Assembly: GCF_020509005.1 (NCBI RefSeq) | Contig: NC_063014.1 | Location: 2,480,001 to 2,544,000, forward strand | Length of the DNA: 64,000 nt | Direction of reading: 5' to 3' | Source of the DNA: Fulvia fulva | Taxonomy: Eukaryota > Ascomycota > Dothideomycetes > Mycosphaerellales > Mycosphaerellaceae | Shown: positions 11,396 through 22,462 of the stretch, piece by piece | How positions within the stretch are numbered: the stretch's first letter is position 1 | Layout: each line of letters begins with the position of its first letter | The notes under the pieces: model-generated | Databases searched by the model: none | Told to the model about the DNA's origin: nothing | What the model saw: only the letters and a program-made list of their open reading frames with translations | Position numbers and translations under genes: made by a program

Positions 11396-14322
11396 CGCTG
11401 ATAAGAATGGAATGCCAGAAGCTGGCCCAGCAACCACACAACATCGACTTTGCAAATGGAATGAAATGCGCTCGTCACTTACAACCTGAGCTAACTGTTA
11501 GACGTGCACTGAATGCGTCCTTTCCGTCCGTCTGCAAAGGGGTCGCTCCTGCAGAAAAAGTCATTATGTGGACGGAGTGCTCTTCCCAGCGGACCTGCTT
11601 CAATCACAGCGCACGACTGCTTCCAGTCTGCATCTGGTCTTTCCTGTTGTAGATGCACGAGGGGCATGGCTGTCTGCTCCAACCTGGAAGCACTTTGTGC
11701 GCCTGCAGCGAAAGCTGTCGTATCACAGCCCTGTCGGTGAGCCATGGATGTGACATTGCACCACACTTGGCGTATTGAGGGATCGACGCGATGACTGGCC
11801 ATCCTTTCTTGACTTTTGCTTCCAAAGCGCAGAAAGATTACCACTCATGTACCCTGGCAGCGCCAAGTTGGCAGTCTTTGGCAGTCTTGGACTCTTGGGG
11901 GATGTGGCCATTTGCTGGCAGGTCCATGCGGAGAAGATTGCACACGACGAGCAGCAGGCAGTGCTCAATCTACCGCTTCGCAATGCAACCGGCCACGTAC
12001 CACGACCGTTGATCGTCTCGCAAGTGCAAAAGGCTCCATTTGGCAGGCGCGGGATAATAAGAGTATTAAGCTTGATGGCGGGCGGTTCCGGAAAATCCTG
12101 TGAGATGCTTGGGGGACTTGGTCTGACCAAGACAAGGTCGCGGGCTGTCAGCTACAGCCATCATTTGTACGTCGGTGGCCGCGCATGCATCTCGCGCATC
12201 GTCTCGCAATGTGAGCCTTTTGATGGCTGTTCCTGCAGTCGTCGGAAGGACGCGGCTCATGCAGCGCTCGCAACGCCCGCGGGCATGATGTGATGGTGGT
12301 AGAAGCGCATGTGCAGTACCGGTTGAATCGGTGCTGCCTATGGATCCCGGTCAGCGCAATGGATCCGAAGTCCTCTCGTCGCAGCCAAGTCGAGCAGCAG
12401 CTCTTGGAAGTTATACCAAGAGGCCGCTTCGGTTTGGAAGCATGTCAAGACCTTGCTGGCCGGGTGTTGCGAATGGGGCTTGTCCGACACGCAGGCCGCG
12501 AACTAAGGAGTTCCCCAAGACATGCGTGCTACGACGACGTCGACGTGCTGTATCGGCGTGGTCGCAGACGAGACAGCCAAGGTGTGCAGTGAAACGCTGT
12601 CGGTCGCGGCGCGATGGCGGGCGAGCAGCGGTCTATGATGAGCATGACAACGTGAATGATTCGGAAGCTCGCAGGCACGGCAGTGTTGGCGGGCGCCCTT
12701 TTCGGGTTGAACGGCATCAGCGAGTGTAAAATCGCGCACCGAAAATCTATGCTATCGTATATCGGCACGCGGCCTGGACGGACCAGGACTGTAGATGGCT
12801 GACCGACCGCAGAAAATGTTTTCCCTTGCGTGCAGTAGCGAAACGCAGTCGCCCTTCAATCGGCATCCATCGGACGTGTGAACTTTGAGTCTGAACTCTG
12901 AACAAGCACGCGAGGCGCGACGTAACGCCCGCGAACCTAACTGCCTGGGAGCATATCCTAGCAAGGTACGCGGTACGTGAGCATCATGTCGAGCATGTCG
13001 AGCAAGCATGGGCGACTGCATGGCAGCGTGGGAGCATAAGGCTGCTACTTCGGGGTATGTAGGTTTGGAGGTCATGCGCCGATGCCATGTCGTCGACAGA
13101 CGGCGCTCAGCAGGCCGGAGATGTGTTAATCTCTTGTGTCTTTGTTTGTGTGGATCTGCTCGTTGCCCTGCAGGATTGAATGCCGCGAAGCGTGGGCGTG
13201 GTGTGGGAGTCCACTGCAGACCAACAGCGTCGAACAGCGCCAGCGTCGAGCCAGCGCAGCGAGCACGAACATGGAGCCCTCATCTCCGCGCTTGGCTCGT
13301 GGCTCGTGGCCTGTGGCCTCGTGTGGTTCGGTCCACCACTTCGTCCGTGTTCACCAGTGGTCATGCCTACTGACAACAATTGGAACTACTCACGGAGGCC
13401 AGCTTTCGGTAGCAAACGGTTGCCCCGATGACGAAAGTGTAATTGGCCAAGCGGCTGTAATGAAGCTCGCGAGACGCTGTCGCGATACGCGATGAACGAT
13501 GCCGTGACCGACGATGATATGGCAGTCCCGTCCCTTTCGTGCCTTGTCCCTCTCGTCCCTCGACAGCTTCATCTCGACGAGTCTCGCGCTGCCTGGCCCC
13601 AAGCCACCAGCCACTCACCCACCACTGCTGTATGTACTGCTAATCACTGATCCTCATCGTGTCTCCAATGCCTGAGGATTGCTAGCCCGGTCCTCAGACG
13701 TCACCACCACGGCGCCATTGCAGGCGAGCTGTGTGCCGATTTTCCATCGACAGCTGCGAGCTTGTTCGTCCTGACCGAACTGTCAGCGAGATGGCATGTC
13801 GCGATTGGTTGGTGCGTGATAGCCAGCTGGCAGCAACCCGCCCGAGCCGTAGGGCCCACCGTGTCGCAGTCGCAGTCCACCAAGTGATTGGCACGTCTGT
13901 GCCGCGCATGATGCAGCTAGCCATCCATGTCCTAGTCTGCTCTCGCCCGGCCTAAACATCGGTGTCTCTGCAGCGCTGCCAGAGAGCGTGACGGAGGGGC
14001 CCACCCATGTGAGGCATTTACCTTCGCACCGGCGATTCTGCATTGCTTCTGTAGAGCAGCCTGCAGTTGACGCTGACCAGATCGCTTTAGTTACACGCTC
14101 CCAGCACGGGTTAGGGTGTGGACACCAATCCGCCGTTCTATCCTCAATCTTGAGTTTTTGTGGGTGCGCAGCTCGGCTAGCTTGGCTCGACCTAGCGTCC
14201 GCATCTTATTACCTCTCTCTTCCGCCCGCACGAAACTCTTCTTCCTGCTACTCAGTTCACAAGAAGCAACCGCGTCGTCTCTCTTTTACACGTCGTCGAC
14301 TCATTAGATTGAGTGCACCACG
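11396..14322. promoter_or_regulatory. Long intergenic region upstream of PMA1
   Basis: No convincing gene is present in these 2.9 kb; the open frames of 60-170 residues on both strands look like chance in GC-rich DNA. The last 130 bp before PMA1 (about 14190-14322) are rich in CT tracts, typical of strongly expressed fungal genes. A short tandem of the word GAGCATGTC occurs near 12980-13005. Cis elements of PMA1 probably lie in the proximal few hundred bases (inference). Confidence 0.5.
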
Positions 14323-17300
14323 ATGGCGGCTCCTCGCGTCAGCTTCTCCGACAAGGACCTGGAAAATGGTGAAGGCGGTGCTGCCGAAAGGTACGACTCG
14401 CGAGAACCGCGTTGCTGCTGCCGCTGTTGTTGTCGCTGGCTAGCACTTGCTCCCGCGACACCACCACCACCACCAGTGGCAGTCGCACACGCTCCTCCAG
14501 GCGCGATACTGACACGCGCAGCAGATCTCGCAAGTGGTCGCAGGCACCTGGCAACATCGAAGACTTAGGTACGACTAACCATGCATTTCCGCTGCAAGCT
14601 CCGCACCGTGCGAAGATTATCTAACATGGATTTCGACACAGACGAATACACTGCCCTCCAAAAGTACATCTCGACCTACCGGGACCCCAAGGCCGCCGCC
14701 GCCGAGGAGAATGCTAACAAGGAGGACGATGTGAAGCCAAAGAAGGCATGGCAGGTTCGTGACATCGCCGCTGGCTGGCTTGCCCGCATCGACGCCTTCA
14801 CCACTAACGCCTCGCGCAGTTCTGGAAGAAGTCAGACGCCGGCGCCGGCTCTGGCGACATGACCGTCCCTGACGACTGGCTCAACGCCGACATCAAGCAG
14901 GGTATCTCGGAGCACGATGTCGAGAGCCGCCGCAAGCGATTCGGCTGGAACGAAATCACCACCGAGAAGGAGAACCTGTTCATCAAGTTCTTGGGCTTCT
15001 TCACCGGTCCTATTCTCTACGGTAAGCCATGACACCGCATTCCACCAGCTGATGAAACGTATCTGCGTGCTACCGACGGCGTAATGCTGTCGCAATGCAT
15101 TACGGCAAGCTTTGTTTTGCTTTTTGGCAGCAGATGCGAAGCTCAGCTAGAGCTCCCGGTCGCAAGATCCCCGCTTGGCGTGCATGCAGCCAGTTACTGC
15201 ACCAATCAGCCTAATCAGCCTGCTGCAGCACATGCTAACGCCATTCGTAGTCATGGAACTCGCCGTCCTCCTCGCCGCTGGTCTTCGTGACTGGATCGAT
15301 CTCGGTGTCATTATCGCCATTCTTATGCTCAACGCCATTGTCGGTTGGTACCAGGAAAAGCAGGCTGCCGATGTCGTCGCTTCGCTCAAGGGTGACATTG
15401 CCATGAAGGCTACCGTCATCCGCAACGGACAAGAACAGGATATCAAGGCTCGTGAGCTTGTTCCAGGCGATATCATCGTCGTTGAGGAAGGTCTCGTTGT
15501 CCCAGCCGATGCCCGTCTTATCTGCGACTACGAACACCCAGAAGACTTCGAGAAGTACAAGGAGCTCCGCGAGCAACATGCTCTCGACCCAGAGGAGGAC
15601 CCAGCGGGCTCCGAGGACGCCGAGGAGGGTGAAGAGGGTGAGGGCATCCAGCACCAAGGTCACGCTATCGTCGCTACCGATCAGTCCGCCATCACCGGTG
15701 AATCCCTCGCTGTCGACAAGTTCATGGGCGACGTCGTCTACTACACCACTGGCTGCAAGCGTGGCAAGGCCTACGCTGTTGTCCAGACATCTGCCAAGTT
15801 CTCCTTCGTCGGACGCACTGCCACTCTTGTGCAGGGTGCTAAGGACCAGGGTCACTTCAAGGCTATCATGAACAGCATCGGTACGGCTCTCCTCGTCTTG
15901 GTCATGTTCTGGATTCTCGCTGCCTGGATTGGTGGTTTCTTCCGCAACCTCAAGATCGCTACCCCAGAGGAGTCCGACAACACCCTCCTCAAGTACGTCC
16001 TCATTCTGTTCATCATCGGTGTGCCCGTCGGTCTTCCTGTCGTCACCACCACCACTCTCGCCGTCGGTGCTGCCTACCTCGCCAAGCAGCAAGCCATTGT
16101 CCAGAAGTTGACTGCCATTGAGTCGCTTGCTGGTGTCGATGTGCTCTGCTCTGACAAGACCGGTACCCTCACTGCCAACCAGCTCTCTATCCGCGAGCCG
16201 TACGTCGCTGAGGGCGAGGACGTCAACTGGATGATGGCCTGCGCTGCTCTCGCTTCCTCCCACAACATCAAGTCTCTCGACCCAATTGACAAGGTCACCA
16301 TCCTTACTCTCAAGCGCTACCCCAAGGCCCGTGACATCCTCAAGGACGACTGGAAGACCGAGAAGTTCACTCCATTCGACCCTGTCTCCAAGCGCATTAC
16401 TACCGTCTGCACGCTCCGTGGCGACCGCTTTACTTGCGCCAAGGGTGCACCAAAGGCTGTTCTGCAACTCACTGAGTGTTCTAAGGAGACTGCCGACTTG
16501 TTCAAGGAGAAGGCCGCAGAGTTCGCTCGTCGTGGTTTCCGTTCCCTCGGTGTCGCTTACCAGAAGAACAACGACCCATGGGTCCTCCTCGGTATGCTTT
16601 CTATGTTCGACCCGCCACGTGAGGATACCGCCCAGACCATCGTTGAGGCTCAGCAGCTTGGTGTACCCGTCAAGATGTTGACCGGTGACGCTATCGCTAT
16701 TGCCAAGGAAACCTGCAAGATGCTTGCCCTCGGAACCAAGGTCTACAACTCTCAGAAGCTCATCCACGGTGGTCTCTCCGGCACTACCCAGCACGATCTT
16801 GTTGAGCGTGCTGATGGTTTCGCTGAGGTCTTCCCAGAGCACAAGTACCAGGTCGTCGAGATGCTGCAACAGCGTGGTCACTTGACTGCCATGACTGGTG
16901 ACGGTGTCAACGATGCTCCATCGCTCAAGAAGGCTGACTGTGGTATCGCCGTCGAGGGTTCCTCCGAAGCCGCCCAGGCCGCTGCCGACATTGTCTTCCT
17001 CGCCCCAGGTCTCTCCACCATCGTCTTCGCCATCAAGACTGCCCGCCAGATCTTCCAGCGTATGAAGGCCTACATCCAGTACCGTATCGCCCTCTGCTTG
17101 CATTTGGAGATCTACCTCGTCACCTCCATGATCATCATCAACGAGACCATCAGCTCCGAGCTCATCGTCTTCATCGCCCTCTTCGCCGATCTGGCCACCG
17201 TCGCCGTTGCCTACGACAACGCACACTCGGAACAGCGCCCAGTCGAATGGCAACTGCCAAAGATCTGGATCATCTCCGTCATCCTCGGTATCGAACTCGC

Positions 17301-17850
17301 CATTGCCACCTGGATCATCCGTGGTACGCTCTACCTCCCAAGCGGTGGTATCGTCCAGAACTGGGGTAACGTTCAGGAAATCCTCTTCCTCGAGGTTGCC
17401 CTTACTGAGAACTGGTTGATCTTCGTCACCCGTGGTGCACGCACTCTTCCATCCTGGCAGCTGGTCGGCGCCATCTTCGGTGTCGATGTCATTGCGACTC
17501 TGTTCTGTATCTTCGGATGGTTGAACCCCAACATCTACCAGGAGCCACTCCCAAGCCCAATGTCTTCCTTCCAGGAGACTCGCAACGGTCACACCGACGT
17601 CGTCACCGTCGTTGTCATCTGGGCATACTCGATCGGTGTTCTTATCTTCATCGCCATCACCTACTACCTGCTTAACAAGATTCCAGGTCTCGCCAACCTC
17701 GGCCGCAAGAACCGTTCCGTCCACGACACCCAGATGGAGAACATCATCGGTCACCTTAGCAAGCTTGCGCTCAAGCACGAGAGAGACGAGCACGGCGAGG
17801 GCCGATGGACATTGGTTGGCAAGCAGCAAGAGGATGAGGAGGAAGAATAG
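14323..17850 (+). CDS. PMA1: Plasma-membrane H+-ATPase (P-type, IIIA)
   Basis: The major fungal proton pump exports H+ at the cost of ATP and energises nutrient uptake. Five exons (14323-14390, 14444-14568, 14642-14754, 14820-15021, 15251-17850) give 1035 residues; the phases close exactly. Introns are 53, 73, 65 and 229 nt. Motifs present: TGES (residues 318-321) in the actuator loop; PVGLPVV in M4; CSDKTGTLT with the phosphorylated Asp at about 470; KGAPKAVLQ in the nucleotide-binding domain; MLTGDAIAIAKET; TGDGVNDAPSLKKAD (GDGVNDAP from about 719); and FADLATVAVAYDNA in M6. The cytosolic C-terminal tail that inhibits the pump ends EDEEEE. The N-terminus is longer than the roughly 920 residues of yeast and Neurospora, mainly because exon 2 encodes a Ser/Arg/Thr-rich stretch. 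Codon use is strongly biased, with C-ending codons, as expected for high expression. Introns 1 and 2 are less certain than introns 3 and 4, which rejoin conserved sequence. Confidence 0.95.
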
Positions 17851-18650
17851 ATGCATCATCAAGATACCACATTTGCAAATTGATACTTTTTAGGCTAGGA
17901 AACAGACGAGTGTGTTACTACCGACAGAGGAGTTGATGTGTTGCTCTTCGCCTTGCTTGGGAAAGCACACTGTACATAACCTTCTGGTAGATGCTTAACG
18001 AAGGCACTGTGCTGATACATATGGCTGTGTAGCTTCAGTGCCCACTCGTCGTAGAATAATAATGTATAACCACGGCCAACAACCAACAATCAAGCATCAA
18101 CATCGACATTAGGCCATACCATCGTCACATGCGTCCCGGCACTGGCAACACCTGTTCGTCTTCATTTCTCAAGGGCCGTCGTTATACCTACCGGATTGAC
18201 CTTTGAAGCTACGCGGCACGAGGCTTTCTGCCGGCGGGATAACAAGCATACACGTCCCGAATTCTACTCCCGGTCAAGCCTTGGAAACCCTTGCAACCCG
18301 AATCTATGCCGGACTACGCTACAGCCACTAGCTCCTTCTACGCGCTTCTCAGTTGCAGGGATCATGTCGCGCATACAGTGGCACATCGACTCTGCTGCAT
18401 CGACGATTGATGAGCGATCCACTTAGCAGAACGAACGAGCAAGACGAGCAGTCCTCCACTTGCCGGGGCTGGAAGAACAACGAGCCAAAAGAGAGCGGTC
18501 TATCCGCCTCATTTCAAAGGTGTGCCACAGGCCAGAAGAGAGACACGATGGATTTACGAAATGTCCGTTGTTCTGCAGGACAAGACACGCTAACGTGGAG
18601 GTGTAATTACAGGAAAAACACCGTTAATAAATAGTGGGTCTGCACCAGAT
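17851..18650. other. PMA1 3' flank up to the transposon block
   Basis: No gene is supported. Base composition is normal, with CA and TG present, up to about 18,640, where the sequence turns abruptly into TpA-rich DNA. Short chance frames (under 95 residues) occur near 18,200-18,630. Confidence 0.55.
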
Positions 18651-19318
18651 TTTGAGTAAGTAATATCACGTTATTTGTGTAGAAAGTTATTGTACGGGCT
18701 CATATAGGGTGTTTCAAAAGCAGGTTATATATTATATATATCTATCTAGAATAGATAAGTATTAACTACTCTTAAAGAGGCTATAGATAACTAATCAGTT
18801 ACCTAGTTCTTAGCGTACGTAGCCTTAAGTTTTAATAATAGGCTATTACCTATATATACGCTTAGATCGCGACATACTCCCTTAGCCCGTACGCTAGAGT
18901 AAATAAGCTAATCCTATATAATTGCGTATACCCTATTATAACTACCCCCCCTATCTATAGTAGGAACGTTAGGCCCTCGGTATTACTACTACTATAGTAA
19001 GGGTAAGTTAGTTATTCTAAGTAAAGTAAGCTAAGGTAAGTAAGGTAAGCTTTATACCTCTTCTTTTTTTCTTTAGATCTTACTTTTACTACTACTATTA
19101 TTACCTATATAATAAGGTATAGATTATATAACTATTACCGGTAAGATAGCTTAGGTAATAGTCCCGTTATACGGACTTTTACTTAGGTATATAATTATCT
19201 TACCTACCGGTCAATATTAGAGGTCCTAAATTTAATCTAGGGGTAGCCTCTAGTCCTATCGTATAAATATATTATTATTATCTACTTAACTTTATTAAAT
19301 TATTCGATAATTGCTCTA
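18651..19318. repeat. RIPed repeat DNA, unassigned
   Basis: TpA-rich and CpA-poor DNA with no readable protein homology. It forms the left edge of the transposon block and continues beyond the inserted DNA transposon at about 20,454-20,640. It contains a C-run and poly-A/T words but no LTR or TIR that I can pair. Confidence 0.5.
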
Positions 19319-19386
19319 ACGTACTTTACTACCGAGCGGGCTATACTACCGAGCGGGCTACTTTTACTAAGAACTATACTACTTCT
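19319..19386 (+). repeat. Left terminal inverted repeat of pogo element
   Basis: It matches the reverse complement of 20384-20451 except at two adjacent positions. It begins ACGTACTTTACTACC and contains two tandem copies of ACTACCGAGCGGGCTA. Confidence 0.85.
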
Positions 19387-20383
19387 ACTTTAATTACGAC
19401 GGTATCTTAATACGACGACATCCTATAGAATCGTGACTAGGAGGACAATTCCTCTTCAGATTCTTCGCTATCTAGAGAGTCTACTTAATAGGTACGTACG
19501 TTATACTCCGACTCGCTATATCGCTTATAGCGTCGTAGCCTTAGTACTAGCCGAACACTATCTAGCGACTCTCTACTCACTTCCTGCCTCCTAGTATCCT
19601 CTAGAGGTATCAATTGCGACGCCTTATCGAAGGTTAGAGACCCTCTAGACTGAATGTACTTGCGCTTTCGTGCTTTCCGCTATATAAGGGCCTCGTTAGA
19701 CTTACGTAGCTTACTAATCTCGCTTTATATAAGAGTTATCTAGTACGCTATCTCTCTACTCTATCTCTATTGCCCTATTAAACGACCTTCCTCTTTCTAC
19801 TACGCCTTTCTAAACCCGTAACGACGCTCTAAGACGTAATAACACCTATTATAAACTCTATCTCGTCGAAGTTATAGGTGTCCTAGTTAAGGATACTATA
19901 CTTCTCCTTTATATTACGTATAAGCAAGAACTACCTCTCGATAACGTCTAGATCTTCTATTAGGGCTCGCTAACGATCGTATCTACGTGTTATACGAACC
20001 TTTAGCTCACGATACCGCCTAATAAACCTGTCTGTCTAATTAAGACTAGCGGGCTTAAGACCCTTCTCTTATAGTAATAAATCGGCTATTGCTCGTATAC
20101 TAGCCTTTAATAGCGGGAAACCTCTAAGATCTAGCTCGAGTATATACTTAAGTATTACCCTCTCTTCTAGCTCTATAAGCTTCTTCGAATTAGGCTCGTA
20201 GTCACCCCGAGGAGGTCGTCTATTTAATCGATACCCTAGTATAGTTCGAGACGCGTCGTATACCTTTATAGTAAGTGGATTCGTAATTATCGCGTCGCGT
20301 TTCGTGGCCTAGATAGCTAAGGTCAGTTTGGCCTCGTTTAAAGACAATATACGCTATAATAGTAGTTATATAGCTATATCTAT

Positions 20384-20451
20384 AGAAGTAGTCCAGTTCT
20401 TAGTAAAAGTAGCCCGCTCGGTAGTATAGCCCGCTCGGTAGTAAAGTACGT
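20384..20451 (-). repeat. Right terminal inverted repeat of pogo element
   Basis: Reverse complement of the left end, with the same doubled ACTACCGAGCGGGCTA unit; followed by TA. Confidence 0.85.
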
Positions 20452-20640
20452 TATACTAAGTTATTTTACTCTAGCGAATAGTAAGAGAGCTCACTCTACC
20501 CTTAGAGAGTATAAGATACTAGTTAGTAGCGTAATATACTAGGCTATCTATAATAGAGCTTATACTATATAAGGTATAATAGGGCTCTAATAGGTAATAC
20601 CGGAGTAACGGTATCGGAAAGTTAAAAAGGTACCTTTAGG

Positions 20641-20824
20641 TATTACGGGTAGCCCGCGACCCCTTACTATAGCTACGTCGGCCCGGGTGAACCGCGGACC
20701 TTCCGTATCGGGTTAGCGCGGCTTGGCTTCGCTTAATAACTTTGCCGCGCCTCGCGCTCCTCTTTCGTAGCTTCGTAGAATAATAACTCTCTTATTCGGA
20801 TCCTATAGTACGCGCGCCCTTATA
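20641..20824 (+). repeat. 5' LTR of gypsy-1
   Basis: 184 bp, beginning TATTACGGGTAGCCC and ending CGCGCCCTTATA. It is near-identical to 32,642-32,825; most differences seen are C/T or G/A. An ancestral TG...CA terminus mutated to TA...TA would explain the ends. Confidence 0.85.
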
Positions 20825-22251
20825 GTTTGTTCTACTACCCTACCTAGATTACGGATCTAGGTAAGGGACGCGTAATAATAGGAACAGACAGAACTATAGA
20901 ACTCGAAGAACGCGTAGAGTCGTATTAGAATATAGAATACGGTAAGGCGTATAGCGCGTAAGTACCTAGAGAACGTAACGCGGCGACATTATTAGTAGGT
21001 AGTCGCGCGCTCGTAGACAGTTAGGAGACAGGCATTGTTACGCCTCCCCCGAACCTAGATAATATAACTTTATAGATAAACGGCGGTATACTACCGCTAC
21101 TAAAGCCTAAGGGTAAAGGTAAGTAGCGTATATCTCTTTTCCCCGACCTCTCCCCTTTTCCTTAGAGTTAGACATAGGACGACAACCGGCGGGTTATAGT
21201 AGATACCGGTGTCGCGCTATAATAGGAAATTAATAAAGCTTACTAGAAAGCCTTCGAGCGAGAAGAAGGTAGTAAGATTGACTTTATAGAACTGTTCGAG
21301 TTTAAGCTCGAAGAGAACCTAGGCGGCGACCTAGACGAGGTGTACCTATTACTCGACGAGGTAGAGCACATTCTCGTATCCGAATACTAGAATATTATAC
21401 TAGACAAACTTACGACCCTCGTATCCTAGTACCCGAAGACTACCTACGACTTCGTACTATAGGTAGTAAACATAGCGATTACTAAAGGTAGACAACTCGA
21501 TATAATAGAGCGAGCTAACAACCTCTAGAACACCTAGTATACTACGCTATATACCGAGTATAACCGTATCTATAAGATACTACGAAGCGAGGAAGCTATA
21601 ATATAGAAGATAGCCGTAGACCTATAGAGTAAGAAGGATTATGACCTAGTAAAGTTATAAGAGGTAGAGAAGAAGTATAGGGAGGCTAATAACCTATATA
21701 AGCAATTTAGCGAGATTTACGAAAAGGAGAAGAAGAAGGTATAGGATGCCGAAGCTAAGAACTAGGCTCTATAGAAGGAGGTGAACGATCTAAAGACTCG
21801 ACTCTAAGCTACTAAAGACACTATATAGAATAGAGGTAAGGGCCGCTCTAGTCGCCGACCCTCCTATTCACCTCTACGCGAGACTTTACTCGAGTAGCTA
21901 ATACGTAAGTATCGTAAAGCTACTAGTAGAGGCGGCGGCGGCGGAGGCGGTAGTAACGATAATAATAGTAATAGTGTTAACGACCGAGGACGTGACAGAA
22001 ACCATCTACGACCTAATAATAATAACGGTCGCGACTCTCGAGCGCGTAACACCCGTATATAGACTCCCCTAACCGAACTTTTAGAACGCCTATTCACTAT
22101 TAACCGTACTCTAATACGCGGTATCGAGGTTAGTAAGGGCGTGCCTAACCCGAAGCACTTTAAGAACGATAACGACCCTAACTTCGACAGTTAGTATAGT
22201 AGCGTGCTTCTTAAGCTAACTATAACTACTTTCTACTCCGAGGTAGACGGC

Positions 22252-22272
22252 CTACGTTTTGTATATAGATAG
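22252..22272 (+). repeat. Left target-site duplication of the intact LINE
   Basis: 21 bp identical to 27,111-27,131, starting CTACGTTTTGTA. Both copies belong to the RIPed gypsy-1 host. Confidence 0.85.
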
Positions 22273-22462
22273 ATAGATGATTCATTTACCCGTTGTGGTG
22301 CCCTCCGGCCCATGCGGGTTTATGTCTATATATGTTACTGCATAAGGTAGGAAACCTATTCCTAGGTAAAAACCTCCTCTCCTTCTCTAATAGCTTCCTT
22401 GCCATGAGTTCTCAGTTTTCCTTCCATTAGGGTGCACTAGTGTCATGGTGGTTAGCCTCTGA

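Larger units (their letters stand above)
19319..20451 (-). mobile_element. pogo/Fot1-type DNA transposon, internally deleted
   Basis: This 1133 bp element is flanked by TA on each side (19317-19318 and 20452-20453), as expected for Tc1/mariner-pogo elements. Its ends are inverted repeats of about 68 bp. The minus strand, read through RIP stops, gives pogo-family transposase segments: a CENP-B/HTH-like part (ILELDLRGFPLL, then IRAIADLLL, RFIRRYREL), the first catalytic Asp context DTYNFDEIEF, and a C-terminal RKQKYIQSRGSLTFDKA tail. The middle of the DDE domain is missing: Fot1-type elements are usually about 1.9 kb. It is a non-autonomous, RIPed deletion derivative. Confidence 0.8.

Noticed and set aside
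11723..12293. Open frames of 135 (minus) and 172 (plus) residues upstream of PMA1
   Set aside because: They overlap each other on opposite strands, lack family motifs and fit chance in GC-rich DNA.
14106..14124. TTAGGG word upstream of PMA1
   Set aside because: It is a single occurrence, not a telomere array.
15235..17862. 875-residue open frame antisense to PMA1
   Set aside because: It mirrors the strongly biased codons of PMA1, which leave few stops on the other strand. It is acidic, repetitive in composition and has no family.
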